A stretch of DNA of 64,000 nt. It comes from M3007 sp964484205. GTDB lineage: Bacteria; Bacteroidota; Bacteroidia; Chitinophagales; Saprospiraceae. The notes under the pieces were generated by a model. The model saw nothing but the letters and a program-made list of their open reading frames with translations. It was not told the DNA's origin and did not search any database. The first letter of the stretch is position 1. Each line of letters begins with the position of its first letter. Below are positions 25,652-34,555 of this stretch, piece by piece. Both the position numbers and the translations under genes were made by a program. Where the stretch lies: assembly GCA_964484205.1 (NCBI GenBank), contig CAZAEZ010000007.1, positions 1 to 64,000 of the forward strand, in the 5' to 3' direction.

Positions 25652-28027
25652 ATGATTGCCTGTAAGCATTTAATTTTATTGACCACATTGTCATTCGGCA
25701 CTTGTTTTTTGACTGCTCAAACGGTGCCGGTTGATGCATTGCCAGTGACCGTTGATTTGAAAAACGAAGCCGCTGTCAATACGGAAGGGTTGGACTTCAG
25801 CCCGACGTTTTATGAAGACGGGATTGTGTTCATTTCAACCAATACAGCCGGTTTGAAAAAGCGGACCGATGAGAAGTTGAAACTCCCGGCAATGTCCATT
25901 TTGCGTTCACGGCGCAATGCGGAGGGAGAACTTCAGGCGCCGGAACCTTTTGCCAAAGAGTTGTCTTCGTTGTACCACGAGGGCCCGGTATGTTTTGATC
26001 CGACGGCGCAAACCATTTATTTTTCCAGAAATGCAATTATTGGCGGCAAGGTTAAACTGGCCAAGGATGATACCCAGAAAATGCGCATTTATTCCTCGAA
26101 AAAGCAGGGTGATGTCTGGGGAGAGCCGACGCCGCTCCCGTTCAACAACAACCAGTTCGACGATTGTCATCCGGTGATCAGCATTGATGGCGATAAATTG
26201 TTCTTCGCATCTAATCGCCCGGGCGGATTCGGCGGTATGGATATTTACGTGTCCTACAAGGTCGGTGAATCCTGGAGCGAGCCGGTAAACCTGGGGGCCG
26301 AAATCAACTCCAAAGGCAACGAAGCCTTCCCTTTCGTACATGCCGACAATACGCTTTACTATGCCTCCGACGGTTTGGGTGGCCAGGGCGGATTTGATCT
26401 TTACTACGTCATCCCGGAGGATGGTTCGGAGTGGACCAAACCGGTTAACCTTGGCGAACCGTTCAACTCGACGGGCGACGACTTTGGCCTGATCGTGGAC
26501 CTGAATAAAATCAACGGCTATTTTTCCTCCAATGGCAAAACCTCCAAAGGTGGCGATGACATTTTCAGCTTCCATACGGAAAACGGCAATCTGGATGATT
26601 TTCTCCTCCAAAACCAGCGCGTACCGGACCGCACGCTCGATTTGGCCGTAACGGTGACGGACAAATTGTCGGGTCAGGTAATTGGAAATGCCGAAGTACG
26701 CGTGCTCAATTACGATGCAAACACGGTTATCGGTCGGGATGAAAACGGCAACCTGATCACCATCAAAAATGTGGATGGGAAGGATGTCATGATGGCCTTG
26801 CCCCCGGATAAAGGCATCACCGGCGTTACCAATGCGCAGGGTGTGTTCAACACGGAAGTACGTGCGGGTAACTATGTCGTTATCGTTTCCAAGGAAGAGT
26901 ACCAGACCAAGCAACTTCGATTGGCGATTTCCAAACCGGGCAATGCGCTTACGGCCGCCCTGGAAAAAGCCGAATTTTCGGGTAAAGTCCGTTGGAATGC
27001 CTCGGTATTCAACTATGTAACCAATGCACCGCTGGCGGGCGCCATGCTGGTGTTGTCCAATCAGGAAACGAACACAAAAGATACTGTTATTGCCGACGCC
27101 AACGGGTTGATCGACCACTATCTGGAGCGGCAGTCAAAGTACAAGATCGAATTGTTTCAGGCCGGCCGGCATATTGGCAGCACCGACATCAACACGGAAG
27201 GCTGGAGCTTGCCGAACCAGATCATGATGCAAAACTTTTCGGTAGCGCCGTTGATGCCGGGTACGGTAATCGAATTGCCCAATATTTACTACAATTTCAA
27301 TGACGCCACCTTGCGACCCGATGCCCGGAAAGATCTGGATTTGCTGGTCTCCCTGTTGAAGCAACAGCCAACAGTCACCATTGAACTGGCAAGCCATACC
27401 GACTGCCGGGGCAGCTCGAAATACAACCAGGACCTCAGCCAGCGCCGCGCAAACGGTGTGGTGGAGTATCTTATGCAAAAAGGAATTGCCGCAGACCGGC
27501 TCAAGCCGGTTGGTTATGGCGAAAGCGAGCCACGGAATCGCTGTCGCGACGGGGTGAGCTGTACCGAGCAGGAGCATGCCCGGAACCGGCGCACGGAAGT
27601 GCGTATTCTGACGGGTATTCAGGGGGCGTCCATGGTCTATGTAGACGGAAAACCAAACCTGGATGCGACAATGGCTTCGCCAAACAGTACGGCCTCCACC
27701 GGTAATGACCCGGGCGCCAAAACCAAGGTGCCTGCGAAAAATATTAATGCCGCTCCGCCAAATCCGGTAACGGTGACCAGCGGGGATATGGATGTGTACT
27801 ACGTAATCGCCGGCTCCTTTTTGGAAGAAGAGCGCGCCAACAACCATGTGGCAACGATTCAATCGGCCGGCCATTCCGAAGTAAAAATTGTCCGGTTCCC
27901 AAATTCCCCATACCATTCCGTGTGCGTCGAAACATTCAGCAGCCGAAAAGATGCATACGCCCTCAAGCGCAAGCTGGAGCAGGAAAATATTGATTCCTTT
28001 GTCCGGGCGGTGCCAAAAACACAATAG
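25652..28027 (+). CDS. OmpA family protein with beta-propeller, CRD and SPOR domains (PorE-like)
   Basis: A 791-residue periplasmic protein. After a signal peptide (to about residue 23) come a PD40/WD40-type propeller (about 40-320, with repeats such as FFASNRPGGFGGMDIYVS), a carboxypeptidase-regulatory-like domain (about 330-530), an OmpA peptidoglycan-binding domain (about 540-655: YYNFNDATLRPDA, ELASHTDCRGS, NRRTEVRI) and a C-terminal SPOR domain (about 711-790: DVYYVIAGSF). The propeller-CRD-OmpA order is that of T9SS component PorE, which ties the machine to the cell wall; SPOR, which binds denuded glycan, is an extra. It follows PorP/SprF by 59 bp, the common adhesin-PorP-OmpA order. 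Confidence 0.9.
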   Translation: MIACKHLILLTTLSFGTCFLTAQTVPVDALPVTVDLKNEAAVNTEGLDFSPTFYEDGIVFISTNTAGLKKRTDEKLKLPAMSILRSRRNAEGELQAPEPFAKELSSLYHEGPVCFDPTAQTIYFSRNAIIGGKVKLAKDDTQKMRIYSSKKQGDVWGEPTPLPFNNNQFDDCHPVISIDGDKLFFASNRPGGFGGMDIYVSYKVGESWSEPVNLGAEINSKGNEAFPFVHADNTLYYASDGLGGQGGFDLYYVIPEDGSEWTKPVNLGEPFNSTGDDFGLIVDLNKINGYFSSNGKTSKGGDDIFSFHTENGNLDDFLLQNQRVPDRTLDLAVTVTDKLSGQVIGNAEVRVLNYDANTVIGRDENGNLITIKNVDGKDVMMALPPDKGITGVTNAQGVFNTEVRAGNYVVIVSKEEYQTKQLRLAISKPGNALTAALEKAEFSGKVRWNASVFNYVTNAPLAGAMLVLSNQETNTKDTVIADANGLIDHYLERQSKYKIELFQAGRHIGSTDINTEGWSLPNQIMMQNFSVAPLMPGTVIELPNIYYNFNDATLRPDARKDLDLLVSLLKQQPTVTIELASHTDCRGSSKYNQDLSQRRANGVVEYLMQKGIAADRLKPVGYGESEPRNRCRDGVSCTEQEHARNRRTEVRILTGIQGASMVYVDGKPNLDATMASPNSTASTGNDPGAKTKVPAKNINAAPPNPVTVTSGDMDVYYVIAGSFLEEERANNHVATIQSAGHSEVKIVRFPNSPYHSVCVETFSSRKDAYALKRKLEQENIDSFVRAVPKTQ

Positions 28028-28041
28028 CGAACAGCATAAAC

Positions 28042-28076
28042 ACTCAGGGTAGGGTAAATTTCGCCTTACCCTGAGT
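28042..28076 (+). terminator. stem-loop after the OmpA-SPOR gene
   Basis: ACTCAGGGTA (28042-28051) pairs perfectly with TACCCTGAGT (28067-28076), 15 bp after the stop. A T-rich stretch follows only about 15 bp later, so it is a plausible but not classical intrinsic terminator of the T9SS operon. Confidence 0.5.
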
Positions 28077-28094
28077 CCTTCCCTTAGGCTTTTT

Positions 28095-28102
28095 TATCTT
28101 TG
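28095..28102 (+). promoter_or_regulatory. -7 promoter element of the ferredoxin gene, TATCTTTG
   Basis: Perfect TAnnTTTG match, 56 bp ahead of the ferredoxin ATG and just after the stem-loop that ends the preceding operon. No obvious -33 TTTG. Confidence 0.5.
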
Positions 28103-28158
28103 CCGGCAAACCAACAGGGGTGTTTCCTTGTTAGTCCGACAAAAGATTCAAGCAAAAT

Positions 28159-28506
28159 ATGGCAATTATAATTACGGAAGAGTGTATTAACTGCGGTGCC
28201 TGTGAGCCGGAATGCCCGAACAATGCTATTTATGAAGGTGGTGTGGAATGGGCGATTTCCGACGGAAATACGGTGACCGGGAGCTACACCCTGGAAGACG
28301 GACAAACAGTAGATGCGCAGGCAAAAAATACCCCGGTTTCGGATGATCTGTATTACATTGTTCCGGACAAGTGTACCGAATGTGTAGGCTTTCACGAAGA
28401 ACCGCAATGTGCTGCGGTGTGCCCGGTAGATTGTTGCGTACCTGATCCGGACCGGGAAGAAACGGAAGCCCAACTGCTGCAGAAAAAAGAGCGGTTACAC
28501 TTGTGA
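28159..28506 (+). CDS. 2[4Fe-4S] ferredoxin
   Basis: A 115-residue soluble electron carrier. The first cluster motif is CINCGACEPECP near residue 10 and the second starts CTECVGF near 75 and ends AAVCPVDCCVPD, giving the eight or more cysteines needed for two [4Fe-4S] clusters. About 50 residues are inserted between the motifs and the second motif has the longer spacing seen in YfhL/Allochromatium-type ferredoxins, giving low-potential clusters. The gene is monocistronic, with its own promoter element and a strong terminator. The electron partner is not in the window. Confidence 0.93.
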   Translation: MAIIITEECINCGACEPECPNNAIYEGGVEWAISDGNTVTGSYTLEDGQTVDAQAKNTPVSDDLYYIVPDKCTECVGFHEEPQCAAVCPVDCCVPDPDREETEAQLLQKKERLHL

Positions 28507-28570
28507 TTCAGTTGAAAAAACAACACGCGATCAATTCCTTCCTCTGAAGTTTTCATGGTTCTAATAACTG

Positions 28571-28606
28571 CCTGCCACCCGTTCGCGGTGGGCAGGTAGT
28601 TTTTTT
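28571..28606 (+). terminator. intrinsic terminator of the ferredoxin gene
   Basis: CCTGCCACCCG (28571-28581) and CGGTGGGCAGG (28586-28596) form a stem with two mismatches, capped by the stable TTCG tetraloop, and are followed by a run of seven T from 28600. Confidence 0.85.
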
Positions 28607-28629
28607 ATACGCCAACCAGAATGATGCGC

Positions 28630-31176
28630 TTACCGGCCGGACCGGTTTATCATCGTTGTGCTGGCTTGCTGTGTGCCCGACATCCAGACATCCTGAATGT
28701 TGACGTGGGCCGGTTGCATGGCGATAAAGTAAATGGTTTCGGCCACATCGGAGGACTTCAGCGGCTGAAAGTCGTTGTAAATTTTGGCTTTTTCCGCATC
28801 ACCATCAAAACGGGTCAGGGCAAATTCCGTCTCTTCAACATGGCCCGGGCTCACCTGGCTAACCCGGATATTGTGCCGGTGCAAATCCAGCCGCATTGAT
28901 TTGGTTAGGGCATCCACCGCAAACTTGGTCGCACAATACACATTGCCGTTCGGATAAACTTCCTTGCCGGCAATGGACCCGACATTGATAATATGCCCGC
29001 GTTGGCGTTCAACCATGCCCGGAGCAATACAACGGGTTACGTACAACAGGCCTTTGATGTTGGTATCGATCATCGTGTCCCAGTGGTCCGGATCGCCTTC
29101 GTGGATCGGTGCGAGCCCTTTGGCTAGTCCGGCATTGTTGATCAGCAAGTCAATCTCCTGCCAGGCTTCCGGTATCTGTTGCAGGGCATCCCGGGTGCCG
29201 GCGTAATCGCGCACATCGAAGTGCAGAATCTGGGCGGCATTTTGGTACGTCTCCTGGAGCTGCTGTTGGAGCGCCTCCAGGCGGTCCGAACGCCTTCCGG
29301 TCAGGATAACCCGGTGGCCGTGCCGGGCAAAACATTCGGCAGTGGCACGCCCGATGCCCGATGTTGCACCGGTGATCAGTACCGTGAGTGGTTCCGACGT
29401 TGAAACCGCTACCAACTCGGGTGCTTTTTTCTCAACGGGGGCTTCGGCGGCAAGTCCATTGTTTTCCTGTTGTTCCGACGGCGCCTCGATTTCCGCAACC
29501 TCCGGGGGCCTTTCCTGCCGGGGTGTCAAAAACAGGGCATCAAGCGCTTCGGATTTCAGGTTGCGATTTACTTGGACTGCATGCTGGTACAAGGATGCTG
29601 CCTGGGCGTGGTCGCCGGCTTCGTGTGTCGATTGGGCGAGCGCGAGCCAACCTTCCCCGTGGTCCGGGTTTAGCATCACCGTGTCACCGAAATGGCGCAG
29701 TGCCTTGCCCGGCTGATCCAGGTGGTCCCGCAAAAGAACGCCCAGGCGGTAATGCAGCTCGGCATCTTCGGGTTCGGCTTTCAGCGCCTGCTCCAGGTAA
29801 TAGGCGGCAGTTTCTTTGTAGTCTGTCAAATGAACGCTGGTGAGCAGCGCCAGTTTGCGAAAAATGCCCGGTGTTTCCGGATTCAGGTCGGCTACCCGGT
29901 CCCAGCAATATTTCGCAAGCAGGTAATCCCCTTTTTCCAGGGCGTTTTCACCCATCTGTTCGTAAGAGGTCGCTTCCTGATGCTGACCGGTCGAAACGGG
30001 CTCCTGAACAGGTTCTTCAACAGGAGGCGCTGTTTCAGCGGAAAGGGTAGGGGCAGGCTCCGGAGTTGGTGCTTCGGGAACAGGCTCCGGTTGCGGAGCA
30101 TCGGGCGCCTGATTTTGCGTATCCATTCCGTTGGAATCCTCTCCGTATTGCTCCAGCGCATTTTCATAGGCTTTTTGCAAATCTTCGTGTTGGGGGTGCT
30201 GTTCCAGGGCGACGCGAAATAATTCCAGGCCGCGTTCCGCATAGCCGCGTTCCAGCCAGAACCCGGCATCCATGATCGTTTGGCGAATTTCTTTTTCAAT
30301 AATTTTTCTCCTTCGGTCCGAATCTTCCTGATCCGCTTGCTCGCTCCCGGTATTTTCCGGAGGAGTTTCTTCGTGTTCGCGCGACACCGGAGAAGGAGGT
30401 GTTTCCTGCCCGTTGGTGTACGCGTTTTCAGGCGTCTGCTCAACGTGTTCAGGCTGCGTGGTAGTGGGGGCGGGCGCCAGCGGGCCTGCAATTACCGGCG
30501 TTTCAGCAATAGGAGCGGCGGCATACTGCTCCATAACCTGAGGCGGTTCAGGCGCTTCGTGGTCCAATGCAGCCAGTTTTTCATATTGGGTATGCCATTC
30601 CTGCAGGCCAAAGTGGCGAAAAAAGAGGGCGTAATTATTGGCTTCCAGTTGCTCCCAAGTGGAAAAGCCCGCATCTTTTAGTGTGGAAAAAAGTTCGCCG
30701 ACCTCGTTGGCAATGTTTCGTACAGATTCCAGGTTGCGTTCAAAGGTGGCTCTTTCCTGATCGGGGATATCGGCTAGTTGGGAATTCAGGTCCAGGTAGG
30801 CTGTTTGCCAAAAATTCATGTATTGAATGGCATGAACGACCCGGTCAAACTGGGTAGGGACGGCCTCAACCTGTTGTCCGTCGGCGGCAGTTTTCCAGCC
30901 GTCGGCAACAACCGTAAGCACCCGCTTTTGGCGGGTGAGGTTTTGAAACATGGTCAACGCATTGGCCAGGCAAAACCGGTTTTTCAGAAAATTATCGGTA
31001 ACGAGCAGCAAAACCGGGCCGTCTGTTGCCTCCACGCGGGCGGCAAGTTGCCCCGGCAATTCTGCTGCGCTGTCGGTGTGGTGTTGAAACGGGATGCCGA
31101 TACGCCCGATTTGTTGGGTGATTTTCTCGGCCAGGTTTTGGTTTTCGTGGGCGTAAACGAGATGAATGGTAGACAT
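28630..31176 (-). CDS. TIR-like / TPR / short-chain dehydrogenase fusion protein
   Basis: An 848-residue cytoplasmic protein with three parts. Residues 1 to about 125 look like a TIR fold (IHLVYAHENQNLAEKI, then VLLLVTDNFLKNRFC), but the glutamate expected after the W/F-C position is not obvious (FCLANA). Residues about 220-300 and 355-420 are Pro/Glu-rich linkers; TPR-like helices lie at about 300-350 and 420-545. Residues about 596-848 are a complete classical SDR: TGATSGIG cofactor loop, LLINNAG, Ser in NVGSIAG and YCATK (Y-x-x-x-K), closest in look to YdfG-type NADP-dependent dehydrogenases. It lies 47 bp behind the TlpA-like lipoprotein gene, probably in its operon. Such a fusion is unknown to me; the frame is continuous with no sign of a joining error. 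Confidence 0.85.
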   Translation of the reverse strand: MSTIHLVYAHENQNLAEKITQQIGRIGIPFQHHTDSAAELPGQLAARVEATDGPVLLLVTDNFLKNRFCLANALTMFQNLTRQKRVLTVVADGWKTAADGQQVEAVPTQFDRVVHAIQYMNFWQTAYLDLNSQLADIPDQERATFERNLESVRNIANEVGELFSTLKDAGFSTWEQLEANNYALFFRHFGLQEWHTQYEKLAALDHEAPEPPQVMEQYAAAPIAETPVIAGPLAPAPTTTQPEHVEQTPENAYTNGQETPPSPVSREHEETPPENTGSEQADQEDSDRRRKIIEKEIRQTIMDAGFWLERGYAERGLELFRVALEQHPQHEDLQKAYENALEQYGEDSNGMDTQNQAPDAPQPEPVPEAPTPEPAPTLSAETAPPVEEPVQEPVSTGQHQEATSYEQMGENALEKGDYLLAKYCWDRVADLNPETPGIFRKLALLTSVHLTDYKETAAYYLEQALKAEPEDAELHYRLGVLLRDHLDQPGKALRHFGDTVMLNPDHGEGWLALAQSTHEAGDHAQAASLYQHAVQVNRNLKSEALDALFLTPRQERPPEVAEIEAPSEQQENNGLAAEAPVEKKAPELVAVSTSEPLTVLITGATSGIGRATAECFARHGHRVILTGRRSDRLEALQQQLQETYQNAAQILHFDVRDYAGTRDALQQIPEAWQEIDLLINNAGLAKGLAPIHEGDPDHWDTMIDTNIKGLLYVTRCIAPGMVERQRGHIINVGSIAGKEVYPNGNVYCATKFAVDALTKSMRLDLHRHNIRVSQVSPGHVEETEFALTRFDGDAEKAKIYNDFQPLKSSDVAETIYFIAMQPAHVNIQDVWMSGTQQASTTMINRSGR

Positions 31177-31223
31177 AATTGATTTGGTTCTACGATCTGT
31201 TTCTAGTTTCTGAATCTCCCGGT

Positions 31224-32543
31224 TTATTCCCGGGCGAGCGTTTCCATGAGTGCCGTAAATGTTTGTTTAAACGCGGCGTACCGGGAGGTGGCCGGCCCGT
31301 CGAAACCAGTATGAATACGGCGTACCTTATTTTGCTTGTCCAAAATGATCATGGTTGGGAAGGCAAGGACATTGCTCAGGGCAGGGAAGACTTGCGCTGC
31401 TTCTTTTTTATCCGCTTTTCCGGCAAGTACCAAATCGTATGGAAGATTCATTTTTTGTTTATAAATACGCAAGTGTGCATTGGCCTTTGCCGGGTCTTCG
31501 TATCGTTCAAACGCAAAACTCAGGACTTCAATTTTGTCGGCCAGTTGCGGATTTTCGTTTAAAAAGGCTTTCAGGAAAGTTTGTTCATCGCGGCAATTAG
31601 GGCACCAGGTTCCCATAACCGTAAAGATTTTGATTTTCCCGTCCAAATCCGGATCGGGGAACGTACGCAGATCGCCTTCCGGGGTTTTAAATGAAAAGGA
31701 AATACCGCCGGCTTCACTGCTAAGCGTGGTGAGCGAGTCGGGATCGGCCAGTTCGAATGCCGGATCGCGCCAGGCATTCCACAGGGTTTTGTAGTGCTTG
31801 CCCGACCGGAATTCGCCCCGCAGCGTATCGCCATCAATGCTCCCCGAAAATAAGTAGGCATGGGCGCCGTCAAAACAGGAAAGCCAGAATTTGCGGCCCT
31901 GCACGGTGCCCTCCAGGAAGCGGTAATCGCCCGTTTCGGTGCGGAAGGTCCCTTCCAGGCGGTTGCCGTTTTGTCTGAACTCGCCAATGGCGCGCTCAGG
32001 ATCATCACTATCGATGCCGAACAGCGTGGCCCAGGCGCCGCTGATGTCGCGTTCCGGGGATTCATTCAGGGACGTAAAGCGGTAATCACGGCCGGCATGT
32101 GCATAAAACGGAATCCGGTAATTGGCTTTATTCGTAACAACCCATTCGCCTTGCATCACTCCGCCGCGGACACCAACGTGGATATACGAAGCGTATTCCG
32201 GAAAATAAATATTGAAGGTATCGCGGGCTGTCGAACGGTCGCGCCCATACCGGATGCTGTCGCAACGGATGCGCTCCGAACCGTTGATGATTTCTACGTA
32301 GAAGTTTACATCATCCACGTATTTGATCTCAAAGTTGAATGGGAGTTCGCCCTCCCGGAATTGTTCCTTGAGGGTATAAATGGTGTCTTTATCGCGAACC
32401 GGAACAGTATATTTATCCAGTTCAAGCACGCCCCGCCACATGCCGGGCGCTACCCGGGAATAGGCATGGTCTGTGGTGACACAATTGCTGAAAAAGACTG
32501 CGGCGAACAGGCCGGAAATGCCAATCTTAAGGAGGAGGTGCAT
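31224..32543 (-). CDS. TlpA-like thioredoxin-fold lipoprotein
   Basis: A 439-residue lipoprotein (lipobox FFSNC, Cys at about 21). The first 280 residues are a beta-rich region without a family I can name, with repeated short strands such as GEFRQNGNRLEGTFR. Residues about 295-439 are a TlpA/ResA-type thioredoxin fold with the redox motif WCPNC near 312 and the cis-proline segment AFPTMIIL near 395. Such proteins reduce disulfides in the periplasm, for instance in cytochrome c or other apo-proteins. It is the first gene of a transcript that continues into the TIR-TPR-SDR gene, with a TACTTTTG promoter element 29 bp before the ATG. Confidence 0.88.
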   Translation of the reverse strand: MHLLLKIGISGLFAAVFFSNCVTTDHAYSRVAPGMWRGVLELDKYTVPVRDKDTIYTLKEQFREGELPFNFEIKYVDDVNFYVEIINGSERIRCDSIRYGRDRSTARDTFNIYFPEYASYIHVGVRGGVMQGEWVVTNKANYRIPFYAHAGRDYRFTSLNESPERDISGAWATLFGIDSDDPERAIGEFRQNGNRLEGTFRTETGDYRFLEGTVQGRKFWLSCFDGAHAYLFSGSIDGDTLRGEFRSGKHYKTLWNAWRDPAFELADPDSLTTLSSEAGGISFSFKTPEGDLRTFPDPDLDGKIKIFTVMGTWCPNCRDEQTFLKAFLNENPQLADKIEVLSFAFERYEDPAKANAHLRIYKQKMNLPYDLVLAGKADKKEAAQVFPALSNVLAFPTMIILDKQNKVRRIHTGFDGPATSRYAAFKQTFTALMETLARE

Positions 32544-32571
32544 GGTGTGGTATTCAAATCAGGCAATTGCA

Positions 32572-32579
32572 CAAAAGTA
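32572..32579 (-). promoter_or_regulatory. -7 promoter element, TACTTTTG
   Basis: Perfect TAnnTTTG match on the minus strand 29 bp before the TlpA-like lipoprotein ATG. A TTTC about 18 bp further upstream fits a weak -33 element. Confidence 0.5.
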
Positions 32580-32634
32580 GTGCAGTTTGTCCGATATGAA
32601 ACCACGCAGGCACGCAATGGTTTAGCGGAATTGG

Positions 32635-32733
32635 TTACCGATGCCCGGCATCTTTTTTCGATACCGCACTGGTGAGGGTGATCAGGCCACCGCCGAGAAG
32701 AAACAGCCCGAGGGCTACATACAGGATAATCAT
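32635..32733 (-). CDS. possible 32-residue membrane peptide
   Basis: A short frame reading MIILYVALGLFLLGGGLITL followed by a polar, charged end (SKKDAGHR). The composition, one membrane helix and a basic tail, fits a small membrane protein. No homolog is known to me and no partner is evident. It lies upstream of the lipoprotein gene on the same strand, beyond its promoter. Confidence 0.3.
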   Translation of the reverse strand: MIILYVALGLFLLGGGLITLTSAVSKKDAGHR

Positions 32734-33109
32734 ACCTTAAGCACGTTTAAATAAAATGGTGAACGGGAAGTGAATGCCTGGCTCAAGGTTCACATTGTCC
32801 GAAAAATTGAACTGGATGATACTGCACTCGTTTTTACTTTTCAGATGCGTTCAAACAGCAACTATTTGTATAAAATGGTGGTGCTGGTGACCGACACAGG
32901 ATGCAGGAAGATTATTGCGCCCGGTTATTTCTCCCGGGCAAACCAGCCTGGCGGGCTGTTCAAGTAGATTCGCTGACGCGTACCGGACAAATTTCCAAAA
33001 CAGTGCCAATTTTATTTAACAGATTTCAAATAGCTGCACTTGTTCATGTATGCCTGGGTCTGTTTGTTGCCTGGAGGCAACACAACTTCCGGTTATTTGT
33101 TAAATCCAG
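32734..33109. other. non-coding stretch
   Basis: About 375 bp without a credible gene. A 65-codon plus-strand frame from 32770 has no domain-like pattern and I take it as chance. No tRNA or structured RNA is recognisable. The end of the stretch carries the PspC-like gene promoter. Confidence 0.5.
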
Positions 33110-33117
33110 TATCTTTG
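33110..33117 (+). promoter_or_regulatory. -7 promoter element, TATCTTTG
   Basis: Perfect TAnnTTTG match 28 bp ahead of the PspC-like gene; no clear -33 element at the right distance. Confidence 0.5.
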
Positions 33118-33145
33118 TCCGACAATCAAAAAAATCCAGTAGTTC

Positions 33146-33367
33146 ATGTTACAACATTGGCTCAAAGATTTGGTCGAACGGCATGCTTTCGGTGCCTGCC
33201 AATACTTGGGTGAAAAAATGCACATAGCGCCCGCTATCGTGCGCAGGTATTTTATTTATACCTCCTTTATCGGGATGGGATCGCCCCTGGTATTGTACCT
33301 CGCTGTTGCGTTTTGGGTAAACCTGCGCCGGTACATACGTCGCGGGCGCAGCGTGTTGTGGGAATAA
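33146..33367 (+). CDS. PspC-like membrane protein
   Basis: A 73-residue protein with the PspC layout: an amphipathic start, FGACQYLGEKMHIAPAIVRR (the analog of the usual G-V-C-x-G-L-A-x-x-x-x-I), then a membrane helix with GSPLVLYLAVAFWVNLRRYI and a basic tail. PspC proteins take part in envelope stress responses in other phyla; in Bacteroidota short versions like this are common and their role is not settled. It has its own promoter element and is convergent with the TIM-barrel gene 9 bp away. Confidence 0.8.
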   Translation: MLQHWLKDLVERHAFGACQYLGEKMHIAPAIVRRYFIYTSFIGMGSPLVLYLAVAFWVNLRRYIRRGRSVLWE

Positions 33368-33376
33368 ACTACCCGG

Positions 33377-34270
33377 TCAAAACATGTTCAACAGGTTTTT
33401 GCGTGCAGTTTCCACGCCTTCCAACGGGTTGCTTTTGTAGTGTTCCAGTTCGACAATAAAGTATTGCAACCCGGCCTCTTCCCGGTTTTTAAAGATCCCC
33501 TTAAAATCAACAATGCCTTCGCCGACTACGGCCGTTTCGCGCTGGTCGGGTGCTGTCAGGTCTTTTGCATGGCACAATTCCCAGCGCCCCGGGTACTTCC
33601 GAAACCAGTCGACCGGGTTGCTTTTAGCATACACAACCCAGCACAGGTCCATTTGCATGCCCATCAGGGCAGGGTCGACCTCTTGCAATATCCATTCGAT
33701 AAGCAGGCGCCCGTCGGGTGCTTTTTGCTGGTATTCGTACTCGTGATTGTGGTGCCCGAATCGCACGCCGGCTTTCTGGCAATAGCGGCCCATCGCGGCG
33801 TAGCATTTAACCACCTTATCCATCCGTGGCCATTCGTCGGCATTAATTGACGGGCTGATCAGATATTTCAGGCCAAGCGCCGGCGCGGCATCGATCCATT
33901 TTTTTACGGTGTCGCTGATGTCGTCGTTGGCTTCGTCGTAAATGGCCAGTGAAATGCCGGCATGGGTGCTGGGCATACTCAGGCCGTTGTCTTTGAGCAG
34001 CGCGCCGAATTCCGGGTATGCGTAGCCAAATAAGTTTCCTTCATTGAACCCGTAGGCCTCCACTTCGCGATAACCCATTTCGGCTACGGCCTTCAGCGTA
34101 TTGACCGGGTCTTTTTTCATGTCGTCGCGTAAACTGTACAATTGAAGGCCAAGGTGTTCGGGCACCGATGCGCGGGGGCTGCAGGCCTTGTTCCCCAAAG
34201 CGTAAAATCCGGCTGCTGCCAGAGTGGTGGATTTCAGGAAATGCCGGCGGGAAAGTTTTTTTTGCATCAT
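33377..34270 (-). CDS. sugar phosphate isomerase/epimerase-like TIM-barrel protein with Tat signal
   Basis: A 297-residue protein of the xylose-isomerase-like TIM-barrel superfamily. The N-terminus carries a twin-arginine signal (LSRRHFLKSTTLAAAG), so the folded protein is exported, possibly with its cofactor. The barrel shows LGLQLYSLRDDM, YREVEAYGF, FGHHNHEYEY (likely metal-binding His/Glu) and MQMDLCWVVYA, ending with FIVELEHYK. Related exported proteins in Bacteroidota are thought to act on sugars or inositols, but substrate cannot be told. The Met at 34270 gives a compact Tat signal; one at 34294 is possible. It is divergent from glgA. Confidence 0.88.
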   Translation of the reverse strand: MMQKKLSRRHFLKSTTLAAAGFYALGNKACSPRASVPEHLGLQLYSLRDDMKKDPVNTLKAVAEMGYREVEAYGFNEGNLFGYAYPEFGALLKDNGLSMPSTHAGISLAIYDEANDDISDTVKKWIDAAPALGLKYLISPSINADEWPRMDKVVKCYAAMGRYCQKAGVRFGHHNHEYEYQQKAPDGRLLIEWILQEVDPALMGMQMDLCWVVYAKSNPVDWFRKYPGRWELCHAKDLTAPDQRETAVVGEGIVDFKGIFKNREEAGLQYFIVELEHYKSNPLEGVETARKNLLNMF

Positions 34271-34555
34271 GTTTAATTTTTGGTCCGAATGCATTTTTCA
34301 GGTGTAGCTTTCAGCTAAGATGCTTGATTTCATTTATGTATTTGAATAAAAGCGACCGGGAACCCGGCAACGCCAAAAACGAAAATTTCAAACAAAGACT
34401 ACCAAAACCCACCGCCTTTATTTTTAAATTAAGCTGATTCGTATTTGGAGTTTAGGTGGCTATTGTTTGTAAATTACCCCCAGATTATTTTTAATAACGC
34501 ACACTATGCTAGGGGCGCGGATTCGCCAGGCGCTCTTGTCCGCAATCGATTTACA

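Noticed and set aside
32770..32967. 65-codon plus-strand frame in the gap before the PspC-like gene
   Set aside because: No domain-like pattern and no promoter element ahead of it.
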